A stretch of 64,000 bases of DNA. It comes from Ligula intestinalis. Its lineage: Eukaryota > Platyhelminthes > Cestoda > Diphyllobothriidea > Diphyllobothriidae. This document shows positions 49,601 through 58,479 of this stretch, in pieces (within the stretch, counting starts at the first letter, position 1; each line of letters begins with the position of its first letter). The stretch spans positions 40,263,267 to 40,327,266 of the forward strand of contig JAYGXS010000001.1 of the NCBI GenBank assembly GCA_036362985.1, written 5' to 3'. The notes beneath the pieces are model-generated. The model saw only the letters and a list, made by a program, of their open reading frames with translations, ran no database searches and was not told the DNA's origin. The position numbers and the translations under genes are program-made.

Positions 49601-52600
49601 TCGCGTCGGCCGGCAGAAGACGTCGGAGGTTTCGACGACCTAGGTCACTTTCGGGCAAACGATAAGCTAACGCCCTGGTATGTGATTTGGAGGCATTCAC
49701 ATAGACGACGGAGTTCAGTGCTTTGGTCGATTAGAATGGTGGGGCGTGCAGTTTCGGTTATAGCACTGCTCTTTAGAAGTATCACTGCAAAAGCAAGCAT
49801 GTAATGAAAAGGCTGGCATGCACCAGCGGAAGGAAAACCCACACAGAATGGCAGGATTTATTTTTTATATAGCAGGCCAATACTATGCTACTCCTGGGGT
49901 TAATCACAAGTTGGTTCACGGGTGGTCAAATATTATTAAAAATGCCGAAATGTGGCAGAAAGATGTATTATTTCAGTGAAATACCGCCAAAAACCAAGCG
50001 ATCGTCAAGGTCTAGTCGTGCTGGATTCCACGAGGTTGCATATGGAGGACATCATGTGATCAATATTTAACGCGTGGCAGAGTTGGATTTGAGGGCCACC
50101 AACACAACGTAATCATGAACTGTAGGGCGCTCACTGATCTCGTTACGGAACATGCTCGTCGCATTTGGCCTCGAAGGTTAATCTAAAGCCCTCACAAACA
50201 GTCGCTCAGCGAACCGACAAAGACGAGAGACCGGAATGGACATTTCCGGCTTAAAAGCCGTCATCAACCAGTCACATCCAATCCTAGGGTGGCGACCCCT
50301 AGGACCATTGAGTGCAACACTCTACCATTGTACCACGGGCTCGTAGTTTTATTCGGTTGCGATAGGGAATAAGATGAATGGTAGGCCACTCACCGATCTG
50401 TTCACAATAAATGCCCATACTATTATGCCTTGGAGTCCGTCGTGCAATGGCAAAGTGTTGCACTCAATAACCGAAGGCCCGGGTTCGAATTGCGGGGGTC
50501 GCCACTTCCTGGGATGGGGTTTGACTGGCTGATGAGGTTTAGTAAGCAAAATGGCCATTTTGGTCTCGCTTGTCTTGGTCGGTTCTATCCTGAATGAAGT
50601 AATCACTTAGTAGGAAAATTCTTCACCGGGTTGCCCAAAAAAGATTACTGTTAAAGTGGCTCCGCCGCTGCAGGAATGGAAGGCAAAAGCCTGACTAGAC
50701 GGCACGATAGTAAAAAGCAGGTAAAAATGTGAGAAAGAAGCTCAGTCCGGCAACGATTGATAACACCCTCAGTACGGCTATCAGGCCTATGCGTAAGGAT
50801 TGCTTATAAACCACACCCTATTTACATAAACTTATCAAGTTGCAGTTTGATATTTAGTTCAGCTAAAAAGTTAAAAAGTGTGCACTCTGAGTACTGGAAT
50901 AACTGAAGTATTATGAATGAAGATCTTTAGGAGAAGAAATGTGCAGAAATGGAGAGCAATGAATGATGTGATTACTACTGTCTCTTTCGGGCGTACACTC
51001 TAAAGGCTGTGGGTAAATAACTCCTAAGTTGGACTAATCGTAACAGCTACGATGCAAATATCCAAGTCATTTCCACCCAGTCCAAACACCACTGCGTCGA
51101 GGGCAAGATCGATTGAACCAGTCCGGTCAAAACTCAAAACAGTATAAAAGCTGTCTTAAGCTTCTAAATTCAAAGCTCATGTTCTGCAGTATTCTTCCAT
51201 GGGTGGCCGCATTTGTAAGGGAAGTAGACTGTAATAAGGCGCAGAAAAGATAGCCAGGGCTGTCGCCTTTTAGAAGCATTTAATAGTTTTAGATACGGGG
51301 ATTGTTCATCTGTTCATTTGCGGTTAGCGTTTATTTTGATGATCCCTGGAAACGGGCGTTCAACATATTAAATACCACTATAACTATAAAGATAACCCTG
51401 TGCACAGAATGCAGTGTAACGAGAAACATCTCAATCTCACGCGTGAAGTTTTGTAGATTCTTGAAATAAAGCAGTTTCTTGTGCCATAGCCCTTACATAG
51501 ACACATTTTTCTATTTCACATTTTACAGGCCAACTAATCACAGTGAAAATGGGCATCATGAGTTTACAAGAAGGCTAGCAATTTCTGGCATATGGCCAAT
51601 AAGGACATGATAGTTAACTTCATAATCTTTGTTGAGGCGTGAACTTGGTGTCTTTTAGGTACTTAACTTTTACAAAGAGTTGTGGTGAACTTCAAAAATT
51701 TTTTCAACCGAAAGCTTAAATGATAACATATGAAATTCGAATGGACGAGAACTCACCCGCTGCATCAGTCGCCTTGTTCTCCTGCTCTTCGGTGTTTAGG
51801 AACTGCATGGAGGCGGAAAAAAGAAACCAGGTTAAGTGAATCCTTTAAGTTTAACTCTACACAATGAACCCGCAACACTTGCATTTTTGATGGCATGATT
51901 ACAAAAAATGTGGAAAAGAACGAATTGAAATAAAGCATTTTTCTGGGTGAGACGATATGAAGAGTCTTCCTTGAACTGAGAGATAAATAGTGCCTTTCCC
52001 ACCGTAATATTCTCGTCTTGGCAGTTGAGAAGAGGGCAAAAATAAGTAAAGAATTCAGATGGGAGGCCTCTTCATGATAGCTTGGAGGAAGATTATCCAA
52101 CGCAAATGTTGATGGTCTTCCGTTTACGCAAGAATTACAGAAAATGAGAGATATTTACTCGTAAAGGACTACGAAACAAGAACGCTATGAAGAAGAGGAG
52201 GATTAAAACATGTTCCACCGACTGCGCTGTAAGATTTCGTAATAACATTATTTTGCAGTGGCATGGTAGCCAGGAATAACCGTTAAATTTGTTCTCTTGC
52301 CAACGTTTATTTGCAATTAAAGTTCAAAAACCAATAGTGTTAGGTGAGACAGCTGCCAACAAACAAGTATATGAAAAGGTGGAACCGAAAAATATAAAAG
52401 AGACCAGAATGGCCATTCCTGACTTATCAGTCATCATCAACCAGTCATACCCAGTCCCAGGTGTGGACTACCGGAGATTAGAACCAATAACCTTCAGTGC
52501 AACACTGCTATTACATCACGGGCTCATTGTTTTCATCGATTGCGATCGGGAATATGAAGATAAAATGGGGCTGACAGATCAAGTCAATAACAAGTATAAA

Positions 52601-55071
52601 AAAAGATGACATATTGTTTGATAAAAGTCCTACCTTGTCCGAAAGTAGTGGTGGTACAAGCATAGTCGGAAAAGGATCTTTAGGGTCAATAGGCAACAAT
52701 TTCGACCGATAGCGAGCGGCGTCTAGGGACCAAGATTTTACATAGTCCTGTATGTCGGGATGATTGCGACGGCTCAGTGATACTTCGGGCACTGAAGCCA
52801 TCTCTGGGGGGCGGGGTAGGCCACCTGCACCGGGACCACTCGTGAAAGGAGTTAGCTGGCTGTGGAAGCGAACCGACTGCGGCAACGCATTAACCACTGC
52901 GGATCCGCCAATCGGCTGCACGCCATGAAAGCAACAGGTTGGATGAGCAGTAAGCGAACGAGGCAGGGCTGGAAAATCGGAAACCCAATCTGGACCGGCT
53001 CGAAATGAGTGTGTTAGTCGATTATTTGCGAACAAACGCGCTAGAAGGTAGAATAAAAGGCCAAAAGGATCGAAAACAACAAAATGCCAGCTTCAGCAGT
53101 TGCGATTTTTGCCAAAAGCCTCATGCACGTCGACCATACAGATTATAGAATGTATGTTAAACGTCTCTGAGCTCATTCTCACGTAAAAATTGACTGACGA
53201 AATAAAGGGAAGCCAAGGCTTCAGGACAGTTTTACTATGGTGCCAACAAGTGGCCAAAAGAACATTTTTGACTCTTCGAGATGTTGACTGAAAAGGCTCG
53301 CAAGCATAAAATTACTGTGGCTGAATCAATTAAGCCGAAAGTACAAGTTTATCCCTCAATTCACCTAAATGTTAATAGGACGGGGGAAATTCCTTGACTT
53401 TGAGACTTGACCTTAACCTATGCGCAAGGGGATTTACAGAGCACAGGTGTAAACAAGGGTGAAGATTTTAACAACACTTTTAGTAAGTACAATACAGTGA
53501 TTCCTTATTTTTGCTTGTAGCTTTGCTTCGAACGCTTATCACTATGCATGATTCCACCTTGAGATAGTCCGAAATAGGCGTACATTACGAGGACATATAG
53601 ACGGTTTAGCTCTATGTAATTCCAGACAAGCCACTTTGAAGATAGATGGGCTGTGAACCAACAATTAGGCCGCCCTCTTTTAGTCTACTGAGAAAACGGG
53701 CTCTGAAGCTGGAGGCAGGTGTGGTTTCGTGGCGAGTACAGACGTGAAATATGCTGATTCAAAAGCCAAACCAGCTTGCGAAACATCCGAGTTGTGGCAG
53801 TTAGAACAAATTCTGCCTGATAGGAAGGAGCGTGAGCGTCAATGCTTCGCAACAAAAAACGTTATATACTGCCTCAAACGTTCTGACATAATGGCAGTTA
53901 ATGCCTGCATAAACGTCTGACTTTTGGAATTGCGTAAAAGGAAAGCCATGGCAAAGTGGATAAATTATATAGGAAAAAAGTGTCCATGGATCCCGAAAGT
54001 GAGTGAGTAGCCAGCACACAGCTCTGAATCTAAGGTCATTAAGCAACACAGCTCCCATACTGTGCAAGCTCCAATTTTACTGAAGTTTTAAATGCCTAGG
54101 AGAGAGATGCATAATCAGCTGTCGCAACCTGCTACCCACTATTATAATATCATCTTGAAGAACGTGCTTCTCAAGTATTTATCGCTGCAATTCAAACATG
54201 ATGTCGGTGCCGGGTATTATTCAGGAGGTACCCTGACAAAATAGTGCATGTGCAATATGAAGAGTGACAATTAGACTTACATGGATAACCTCCTGGAGTT
54301 GTGGGGACTGGTCTTTCTGGTAAGGTACGGCTGAGAAACTGAGGTGTTTGTGAGGAAAACGAACGGTAAAAAGGACTAAGACGTCGAGGCAAAGTGATCC
54401 TTCTACTCATGCCTCCTAACATGGGATCTATTTCAAGAGGCTGAAATATGAAAATACACTAGATTTAAGAAATCTGTTGCTCAGTAATGCATCATTTACT
54501 TATACATTATTATTTACACAATTACATATTATTTTCTAGTGAAATATTCATAAAAATGAATACACTCTAGGGAATACGGAAACCTCACAGTGAAGAGAAT
54601 TTAATTGTTTGGTAGGGTAAAATGTAGTGAATAAGCGAAGATGTCGAAGCGCCTTACCACTGCGGTATTAGCATCTTCGTACGGCAAAAGTTCTGGAACA
54701 ATGGGAAGATCGCTCGCTAAGGTGAAAGTTCGGGCTTCGGCACTTTGTTTAAGAGACTCTATACGATTGCGCTTTTCCATGCCGTCGTTATTAACTTGGT
54801 CTCCTCGTGGGATAGTCAATTCACTAAAATAAATATAAACTAGACCTGTCACAGAAACATTAAAAAGAAGGAAGTGCTTTAATGTGGAAAAAGGACGACA
54901 CGGCTTTTCAAACTAGAGTCATATTATATTAGCAAAACTTGTGCAGATCGTAGTATCAAATATAAGGACAGTAAAAAACAAATCATACCTGGTACCAAAA
55001 AGAGAAGGTTGTGCGTTTCTATCGAAACCTTCAGCAGCATCAAAATAGGTTTCGTCATCCGAACTCGCCAT
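22190..55071 (-). CDS. WDR44: WDR44 homologue (RAB11-binding WD-repeat protein), 15 exons found
   Basis: Reconstructed exons, in transcript order: 54989-55071, 54658-54823, 54281-54440, 52634-53040, 51757-51802, 49031-49298, 45694-45761, 40508-40588, 40126-40170, 39230-39314, 35007-35266, 33572-33823, 32192-32290, 25682-25797, 22190-22604. All have AG/GT borders and compatible phases except the step from exon 7 to exon 8, which is one base out. The total is 2551 bp, about 850 codons, against about 913 in human. WDR44 binds active RAB11 on recycling endosomes and links them to the ER through VAP proteins. The start (MASSDDETYFDAAEG) resembles the human N terminus including its FFAT motif. Exons 2-7 encode a low-complexity, Pro/Ser-rich region; exons 8-15 encode seven WD repeats. 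PLE, LINE and SINE copies fill the introns. Confidence 0.88.
22798..22925 (+). mobile_element. tRNA-derived SINE, family B, in WDR44 intron 14
   Basis: A clear tRNA-like head: TGGCTCAATGGTTAGAG as A box and GTTTGAGGC (22851-22859) as B box. It is followed by the family body GGGTATGACTGG and CTGACGA, then a truncated tail with CTTGCCGGCAATA. The core reads CTGACGA rather than CTGATGA. Confidence 0.7.
23808..24895 (+). mobile_element. Fold-back Penelope-like element in WDR44 intron 14
   Basis: Two long inverted arms (about 23808-24168 and 24550-24895) flank a GIY-YIG gene. The left arm is an inverted copy of the element's own 3' end, including the C-terminal tail of the coding region. No reverse transcriptase is present. 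PLEs with an inverted terminal copy at the 5' end are known. The right arm carries CTGATGA (24817-24823), a GATCCG-CAA-CGGATC hairpin and CGAAACGTT. Confidence 0.82.
24135..24650 (+). CDS. PLE GIY-YIG endonuclease, open reading frame
   Basis: The frame is open for 171 codons. It shows the PLE linker RLEHRPQATIRRQTMKPKD, then VVYRIWCSCGQTKYVGETGR (Tyr and Gly of YVG), RPLKTRITEH with the catalytic Arg, then the HSTRPGHTF and DEAKIL blocks with His and Glu, and INKCKDLPNPY. All expected catalytic positions look intact. The upstream reverse transcriptase is missing, so the ATG at 24135 is only the first Met of the remnant and partly lies in the inverted arm. I expect no independent function, but this is the least decayed GIY-YIG gene in the window. 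Confidence 0.75.
   Translation: MACLFPKWRLEHRPQATIRRQTMKPKDPLPRQETSAVVYRIWCSCGQTKYVGETGRPLKTRITEHAAAVRRNDANSRVMAHSTRPGHTFQLDEAKILARDDNQMSRELLESWFRGPQCINKCKDLPNPYSMLRLNLAKASRQLGKGQATTSSYANTGARWPSNHHTRVHHA
25171..25285. repeat. Long near-perfect hairpin (possible MITE)
   Basis: Arms of about 50 bp (25171-25220 and 25233-25284) pair with few mismatches around a ~12 bp loop (taagcttgttta). The arms share ggccattac and ttatatgg. The size fits a small non-autonomous fold-back element in WDR44 intron 14. I see no transposase or second copy. Confidence 0.7.
25682..25797 (-). CDS. WDR44: WDR44 exon 14 (WD repeats 5 and 6)
   Basis: 38 codons plus two bases: LLVTSNDSRVRLIDARD, then KYRGFVNESSQIRASF, nearly identical to vertebrate LVTSNDSRIRLYDLRD and KYKGYVNSSSQIKASF. 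The 6.4 kb intron before it holds the LINE. Acceptor CTTCAG, donor CAG|GTTAGT. Confidence 0.92.
27443..27668 (+). mobile_element. 3' tail of an upstream LINE copy
   Basis: About 225 bp match the last ~225 bp of the LINE at 27674-31950 (its 31716-31940), including the end of the C-terminal zinc-knuckle coding part, the short 3' UTR and the CAA-repeat tail. The next element's 5' end follows directly, so two copies are head to tail. Confidence 0.82.
27674..28611 (+). CDS. LINE N-terminal protein: 2A-like motif plus PHD-type zinc fingers (cut by gap)
   Basis: An open frame of about 312 codons runs up to the gap. At 27887-27913 it encodes GDVEMNPGP, which fits the 2A consensus D-x-E-x-N-P-G-P exactly. 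2A sequences make the ribosome skip the Gly-Pro bond, here separating a ~79-residue leader from the rest. Immediately after the Pro come CPCC and CDICGAWEHLKC (a PHD-like finger), then CCNCE...CPDCSACCHKSC, then CSKCN...CERCLKVFDRKC. Such fingers are common in the N-terminal part of LINE proteins and may bind chromatin or nucleic acid. The frame is uninterrupted, unlike the rest of the element. Confidence 0.8.
28612..28621. other. Assembly gap (10 N)
   Basis: Ten N bases. The zinc-finger frame ends on the left, and the right side begins inside the endonuclease at GDFNAH. The first half or more of the endonuclease is absent, so the real missing length should be some hundreds of bases rather than ten. 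Confidence 0.98.
28622..31868 (+). pseudogene. LINE endonuclease (C-term), reverse transcriptase, RNase H and CCHC
   Basis: Right after the gap: DFNAHSGLW and later SSSDHKPIV of the endonuclease, with one stop at about 28689. A frameshift at about 29140 leads to the RT: LKDKKAGGADEIPLEA, another frameshift near 29635, KPISLTSVVGKVCE, SDFEKAYDTVWR, RGLPQGAVLPLLF and the catalytic FADD (about 30235), then a stop at 30289. After a frameshift near 30590 comes RNase H: YTDGSAVDG, SSFDAEMLAL, a stop at 31376, then VKIAWIPSHVGIPGNEQAD. The CCHC knuckle (CAACGEEETNEHLMEC) ends at the stop at 31866-31868 after one more frameshift. The element is dead as assembled. Confidence 0.85.
31916..31948 (+). 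repeat. (CAA)n LINE tail
   Basis: About ten CAA units end the LINE, as expected for a simple-repeat tail of an I-type or related element. The upstream tail copy ends in a shorter, interrupted version at 27651-27667. Confidence 0.92.
32192..32290 (-). CDS. WDR44: WDR44 exon 13 (start of WD repeat 5)
   Basis: 33 codons, phase 0: LAYITFINVKSSSSRGRQCR then VTAIEVDPTDSNK. This matches the vertebrate VRSTRGKNRVGRKITGIEPL segment in position and pattern. Acceptor TTGCAG, donor AAG|GTACGT. Confidence 0.88.
32738..32815 (+). mobile_element. SINE family B, body fragment
   Basis: Only the body remains: GGGTATGAACGG, CTGACGA, a worn hairpin with AAGCTAGAAGTAGC, and CCGGTCTCCTTGTC. The tRNA-like head is missing. 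Confidence 0.55.
33572..33823 (-). CDS. WDR44: WDR44 exon 12 (WD repeats 3 and 4)
   Basis: 84 codons, phase 0 on both sides: DDRYFLSGSLDGKLRLWNIP, DKKVRFW, then a Ser/Pro insert (about 20 residues) not seen in vertebrates, then KVVIGSYDGRVMFFNTE. Acceptor CCACAG, donor GAG|GTGGGT. Confidence 0.92.
35007..35266 (-). CDS. WDR44: WDR44 exon 11 (WD repeat 2, start of repeat 3)
   Basis: 86 codons after completing a Gly codon from exon 10. It carries YRGHDGVVTELAWS, MDRQVRLWHVSRCECLC and HSDTVPAIVFHP. Vertebrate WDR44 has near-identical blocks (MDKTVRLWHISRRECLC). The acceptor CCGAG was chosen because it keeps frame with exon 10; donor AAG|GTTAGT. Confidence 0.9.
38761..38946 (-). mobile_element. 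tRNA-derived SINE, family A
   Basis: On the minus strand: GCTCGTAGCTCAACTGTT as A box, CGTTCGCCCTGACGAGGGAG, then the B box GTTCAAATC and GTGGCAGCAATTT as in the 12.4 kb copies. The body is worn (CTAACCGATAATGC in place of the CTGATGA core). It lies in WDR44 intron 10. Confidence 0.65.
39230..39314 (-). CDS. WDR44: WDR44 exon 10 (end of WD repeat 1)
   Basis: 28 codons plus one base: ATAGHDRNIRIWVL, then YSYFKEMQQIS. Acceptor TTATAG, donor CAG|GTAGTC. The GHD...IRIW pattern is a classic WD40 blade end. Confidence 0.88.
39849..39963 (-). mobile_element. tRNA-derived SINE, family A, worn
   Basis: The minus strand reads ACGGCGGCCCTGTGGCTTAATGGTTTGAG, cut here as GGCGGCCCTGTGG and TTAATGGTTTGAG, matching the head of the 12.4 kb copies. 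It ends in GTGTGGCAG. The B box is eroded. Confidence 0.5.
40126..40170 (-). CDS. WDR44: WDR44 exon 9 (45 bp, WD repeat 1)
   Basis: 15 codons encode GAIWAMRASPCGRLL, the counterpart of vertebrate GAVWAMKFSHCGRLL. Acceptor TTGCAG, donor TTG|GTAAGT. Confidence 0.88.
40508..40588 (-). CDS. WDR44: WDR44 exon 8 (lead-in to WD repeat 1)
   Basis: 27 codons in phase 0. Acceptor CATTTAG after a pyrimidine tract, donor ACC|GTGAGT. It contains KVKGHRDF, then LQIKLVQEMQSEHT, which matches the vertebrate LRLVQEL-GEHT that opens the WD domain. Confidence 0.88.
44617..44934. mobile_element. Small fold-back made of two PLE ends
   Basis: Two arms (44617-44725 and 44826-44934) are inverted copies of each other with several gaps. 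The right arm has CTGATGA at 44876-44882, a seven-pair hairpin (GGGTTCT, CGAC, AGAATCC) and CGAAACGTCAGG, the PLE-end signature. No coding sequence lies between. It is in WDR44 intron 7. Confidence 0.7.
45694..45761 (-). CDS. WDR44: WDR44 exon 7 (basic segment), donor uncertain
   Basis: Acceptor TTTTAG. Together with the last two bases of exon 6 it encodes SVRHLQSAFKGAMTAF and RSATKAK, a basic helix-like stretch just before the conserved RKVKGHRDF of exon 8. The only nearby donor (AAAA|GTCAGT) leaves phase 1, whereas exon 8 starts in phase 0. Either a small exon lies in 40589-45693 or this donor is wrong. Confidence 0.55.
49031..49298 (-). CDS. WDR44: WDR44 exon 6
   Basis: Acceptor CCTTAG, chosen over a CAG 8 bp downstream because only this one keeps the open frame from exon 5. 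Donor CTCAG|GTAGGG. It encodes VLQVDASVQAHLD onward, about 88 codons of Ser/Thr/Ala-rich linker. Confidence 0.65.
50205..50345 (-). mobile_element. tRNA-derived SINE, family B
   Basis: The minus strand reads CGAGCCCGTGGTACAATGGTAGAG (A-box region), TTGCACTCAATGG, a B-box-like region, GGATTGGATGTGACTGG, then TTGATGA, a perfect hairpin CGGCTT-TT-AAGCCG and GAAA. It is in WDR44 intron 5, 80 bp from an inverted second copy. Confidence 0.7.
50427..50585 (+). mobile_element. tRNA-derived SINE, family B, inverted neighbour
   Basis: The head has CGTGCAATGGCAAAGTGTTG and B-box GTTCGAATT, then GGGATGGGGTTTGACTGG, CTGATGA at 50529-50535, a worn hairpin, and the tail TGGCCATTTTGGTCTCGC. With the copy at 50205-50345 it forms an inverted pair. 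Confidence 0.7.
51757..51802 (-). CDS. WDR44: WDR44 exon 5 (46 bp)
   Basis: Pyrimidine-rich acceptor ending CATGCAG, donor GCGG|GTGAGT. It encodes FLNTEEQENKATDAA plus one base. Phase fits both neighbours. Confidence 0.65.
52399..52526 (-). mobile_element. tRNA-derived SINE, family B
   Basis: The minus strand begins GAGCCCGTGATGTAATAGC and continues TTGCACTGAAGG, CTGGGACTGGGTATGACTGG, TTGATGA, the hairpin TGACTGATAAGTCA, then GGAATGGCCATTC. It lies about 110 bp downstream of WDR44 exon 4 in transcript terms. Confidence 0.65.
52634..53040 (-). CDS. WDR44: WDR44 exon 4 (Pro/Ser-rich region)
   Basis: At 407 bp this is among the longest exons. Acceptor TTCTAG, donor AAG|GTAGGA. It completes a Ser codon, then gives 135 codons, including LPRSLTAHPTC, FTSGPGAGGLPRPPEM and PKDPFPTMLVPPLL. 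In vertebrate WDR44 the matching region is proline-rich and binds SH3-type partners; the same role here is inference. Confidence 0.75.
54281..54440 (-). CDS. WDR44: WDR44 exon 3
   Basis: Acceptor ATTTCAG, donor CAT|GTAAGT. It encodes 53 codons plus one base, starting PLEIDPMLGG, rich in Arg, Ser and Pro. The 217-bp intron to exon 2 is among the shortest in the gene. Confidence 0.75.
54658..54823 (-). CDS. WDR44: WDR44 exon 2
   Basis: Acceptor TTTTAG, donor GTG|GTAAGG. It completes the split Ser codon from exon 1 and gives 55 further codons (ELTIPRGDQVN to EDANTAV). This is a low-complexity N-terminal region with no recognised domain. Confidence 0.75.
54989..55071 (-). CDS. WDR44: WDR44 exon 1 (start codon, FFAT-like motif)
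   Basis: It starts with ATG at 55071-55069 and encodes 27 residues plus two bases of the next codon, ending AG|GTATG. The segment DDETYFDAAEG aligns with human WDR44's TEEFYDAPED, an FFAT motif that binds the VAP proteins of the ER. Acidic residues precede the core, as is usual for FFAT. Confidence 0.85.
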
Positions 55072-56431
55072 AAATTATGAATAATTTTCGAGAAGATCGT
55101 GAAACGATAGCAAAATGTGTACTGTTCGAAAGCAAATAAGAAATAGTCTTTAGCGCGAAATGCGTTCGGTTTAGCATTTAATGTAAAGAAAAGTAACTAT
55201 GAAGCTGAAAATTTTCGCATTGCGTCTTTAACTGTTGGTAACTCTGTGTAAGATTATACAATTCCCCAACTTTTCGCACTCGACCAACATTAAAGATTAC
55301 ACATGATTATGAAAGTAGACTGGGAGAACGGAACTTGAATAATCATGAGCAGATGCATCGTTTCTTGTACGTGTATACGGTAACGAGCATTGACTAAAAT
55401 AAGAGTCAATTTCATGGAAAAAATATATAATCAGTTTTCATCCGCATTCCCGTGCCGCTGGGCTATTACGCAGGCTATTGGAGAACTGCAAACTTCACCA
55501 ATTAGCAAACAGAAAGCTGCACACGAATGTCGATTCCGAAGGATTGTTCTCAGGGAAAGCAAGTGACGTGAGAAATACTGATTTTAGGGAATAGTCCTAC
55601 GAGTCGTGAAAAGCACGTTCGCTGTTCAGAAAAATTTCACATGCCGCTAGAAATTAGGTTAAGATCTGACTGCCTGCTTAATATCGATATGCTAGCATAT
55701 GTGAACTGCTTAAGCAGGTAAGCTGATGTTGCATCTGTAAACGATAAATATTTCGGTATAAAGGAACGCTTTGTCAGGCATCAACAAACAAATTAAAATT
55801 AGAAGAAACAAAAAGGGATAATTATAAAGGCGGCATATTTTTTACGAAGGGCACTGTAAAGGCGGTTTGGATGGAGTAATTTGTGCATACCGTCGTAGCA
55901 TACGAAAACGGTAAATATGCAAACGCGATCAAACCATCCGCCAAATGTGTATTTGTTCAAATCACACGTTAAATATCAAAATGTTTACAGTTTATTTGGC
56001 TCCTCTCTTATTTATTTGTATTTTTCGCAACGATCCGCACAAATTTGAAGCTTGAACTTCGATTACACCCACCCCAAATGCCGGATATGTTGATAAGCCA
56101 TAGTCTTCACATTTAACATCTGGTTGCATACACGTACGAAACTCACACTTCCTTGAAACTTTTACCTGTTAAGGAAAATGTCGTCTTTTAATTCGGCCAA
56201 ACACCCGCGCCGTGTGAATGCTCACCTGATAGTTTTGTATGACAACTACAGAACCTCCTATGTTCAGCATGAGCTCGCATGAAACCACATAGTAGCAGCC
56301 ATTGAAAAGTAGAAAACGAAGGGCGATCACGAAATCCGCAACTCACTCTACCAGCCAGGGAATCCAGTTTTGCAATTTCACCATATTTCACCGCCAGGGA
56401 CACCGGCGAAAATTTTCGTCTCTAGGAAGGC
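55072..56431. other. 5' flank of WDR44, no gene recognised
   Basis: This should contain the WDR44 promoter and 5' untranslated region. It is A+T-rich, and I see no motif firm enough to name. No exon is visible. Confidence 0.45.
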
Positions 56432-56719
56432 CTATTCGTAGTCGCTGATGCCATACGGCCAACTGCATATGCGCTCTACGACGCTGCTCTTATTCCACCA
56501 ATTATTTCGATAAGTTGAAGGGCAAGATTGATTTAAGGAGTCCCAAAATCCAGTCGACTTGAGCCCACACTGAACGCCCTGGAATAGGCCGCATTGACAC
56601 AGTCGCCGTCTGAGGCGATTCCAAAATGCCTCCTCAGCATGAGTGTAAATCCCCGTGGACTGGTTAGCAAAATCCTTGGTCTGGTTCGCGGTCCCATGGG
56701 TATTTAGAATATTTAACAA
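56432..56719 (-). pseudogene. Possible Merlin-type (ISXO2-like) transposase fragment
   Basis: The minus-strand frame of 95 codons contains HGTANQTKDFANQSTGIYTH followed by AEEAFWNRLRRRL. Merlin and related IS1016-type DDE transposases have a C-terminal block of the form H-x-x-x-F-V-(N/D)-P-x-T-G-x-H-T-x-x-(V/I)-E-x-x-W-x-x-x-K-R, which this matches well, including the last acidic residue. The rest of the enzyme is not visible upstream. The family call rests on this one block. Confidence 0.5.
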
Positions 56720-58479
56720 AGATTTGCATCATCTTCAGATGATGAGTTGGGGGGAATATGTACGCATCCGATAATCGCCTTTTGCCGAGGTGACATGATA
56801 ATCGAAATGAAGCAATAATTTCCAGAAAAGGGCTTGCTATTTAAATAAAACGGAAAGTGCGTGAAGGACGTTCTAATATAGAGAAGACAACCATCACGCC
56901 GCTTATTTATGCTATCTTGACGGTAGAGATATTACTCGTCTATGATAATGGAGAAGTCAGAAATGACTGCATAATATGCATACCATGATACCTATGAAGG
57001 CGGTTTTTCCTACATTTTTTTGAACATCGGTGGCTCGCTGAACCCACCCACCGATGTAGGATTTTTTACTGCCCAGGCCATTATTTTATAAGAGAGTTTA
57101 TTGTTAATCGGATCTTACTTACCATCTTACCACGCGTAACATACTCCTAATTCCTATTTTCATAGAGTTGCTTGCGCGCAGCTGTGATTGTTAATGTTGT
57201 ATTTTTTTACGAAAGCACTAAGTTTGTTATGCAAGGACCCCTTGAGCCTTAAATATGCAATGTATTATTGAGGGGATCCGATGTTCTGTTGCGCATATAA
57301 CATCGGGCGTCATCTCAAAATAATTGGCTCGAAGTTGAGCCATCTTATTTGTAACAGACCTGGCATAAGCACTATGACATCCAGTGTGTTTCGAGTGTCG
57401 GGACTATGACTATCCTTATTCATAAAAGGGAATTTGGAGGTGGTAAGGTAAACTGTAGGACGTTATTATTTGGGGAATAAGTACTGAAGCGTATGGAGCT
57501 ATTTGCATATGTTTGGCCAACAATGGGTAGCTGATAAGGTCTGAGCTATCTTGGGATCCCATTTTCTTGCATGAGAAGTTAGGGAGAAGGTACACTTAAA
57601 TGAGCTTCTTAGGCATCAGGGAGGAATGGAGGAAGACTAGAAGGCATGAAGAAATTTGCGGGTTCGGGTAAACGAGCGTGGGTAAAGGAACTGATAAGGT
57701 CGTTTGCGTAAGAACTAGTGGCCTTAACCAGTGAATCTCCTATGCTGCGGCTCAGATTGGATTTACAACTATTCATGTTATAGTTGTTGCAGAGGGAAGA
57801 ATATTTTCCGTGGTAAGTCCCCTACGCGCCCAATAATGCATTATACGGGGGAATAATATGACACGCACGGTCAAGGGAGGAGCTAGGTTGTGGTAAGGAA
57901 GCGGTCGGCCTAAACACTTTCGACGGGATTGCTGGCATTATTGATGGGCTTGCTGCGGGGTTAAAGACAAAGTGCTTTATCGATCGTTAGATAAGAGACG
58001 TTTTTGGACTATTTGAAAGCGCTTTAGATCGTGGATTGGAGGGGCTTTTAGGACCTGAAACCCAGGAGGATGGAGCAACTGGTACATTGACGTTAGCAGG
58101 ACTATGGCCAACAGATTAAGCTTTGCCAATGAATTAGATCTCTCGCCTCATACTAATATAATTGCGGCCAAATGTGTCCAGAATTGCGGCTTTATTTCTT
58201 ATAATTTATACCTCCCCTAAAGTCAAGTTGACTGTTTAACTTAATTAAGTTATTGATTGCCAGTTTAGAAAACCTCGAACCTATGGTGCAGTCCGGCTTA
58301 ATCTGCTTGTTTCTACTGGCAAGCTCATATTCCCATCTTTTATGCTTATTACTCAGCTACTGACACATTAGTAGGATATAGCAATGGTAGTTGATTATGG
58401 AGCAGATTGCTTACCTATTAAACAACAGAACTCACCTAAACCTCCAGATGGAGTTAGATGCTGCAAAATGTTAGCCTGT
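56720..58479. other. A+T-rich intergenic DNA, nothing recognised
   Basis: No domain, exon or clear repeat seen. Confidence 0.4.
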
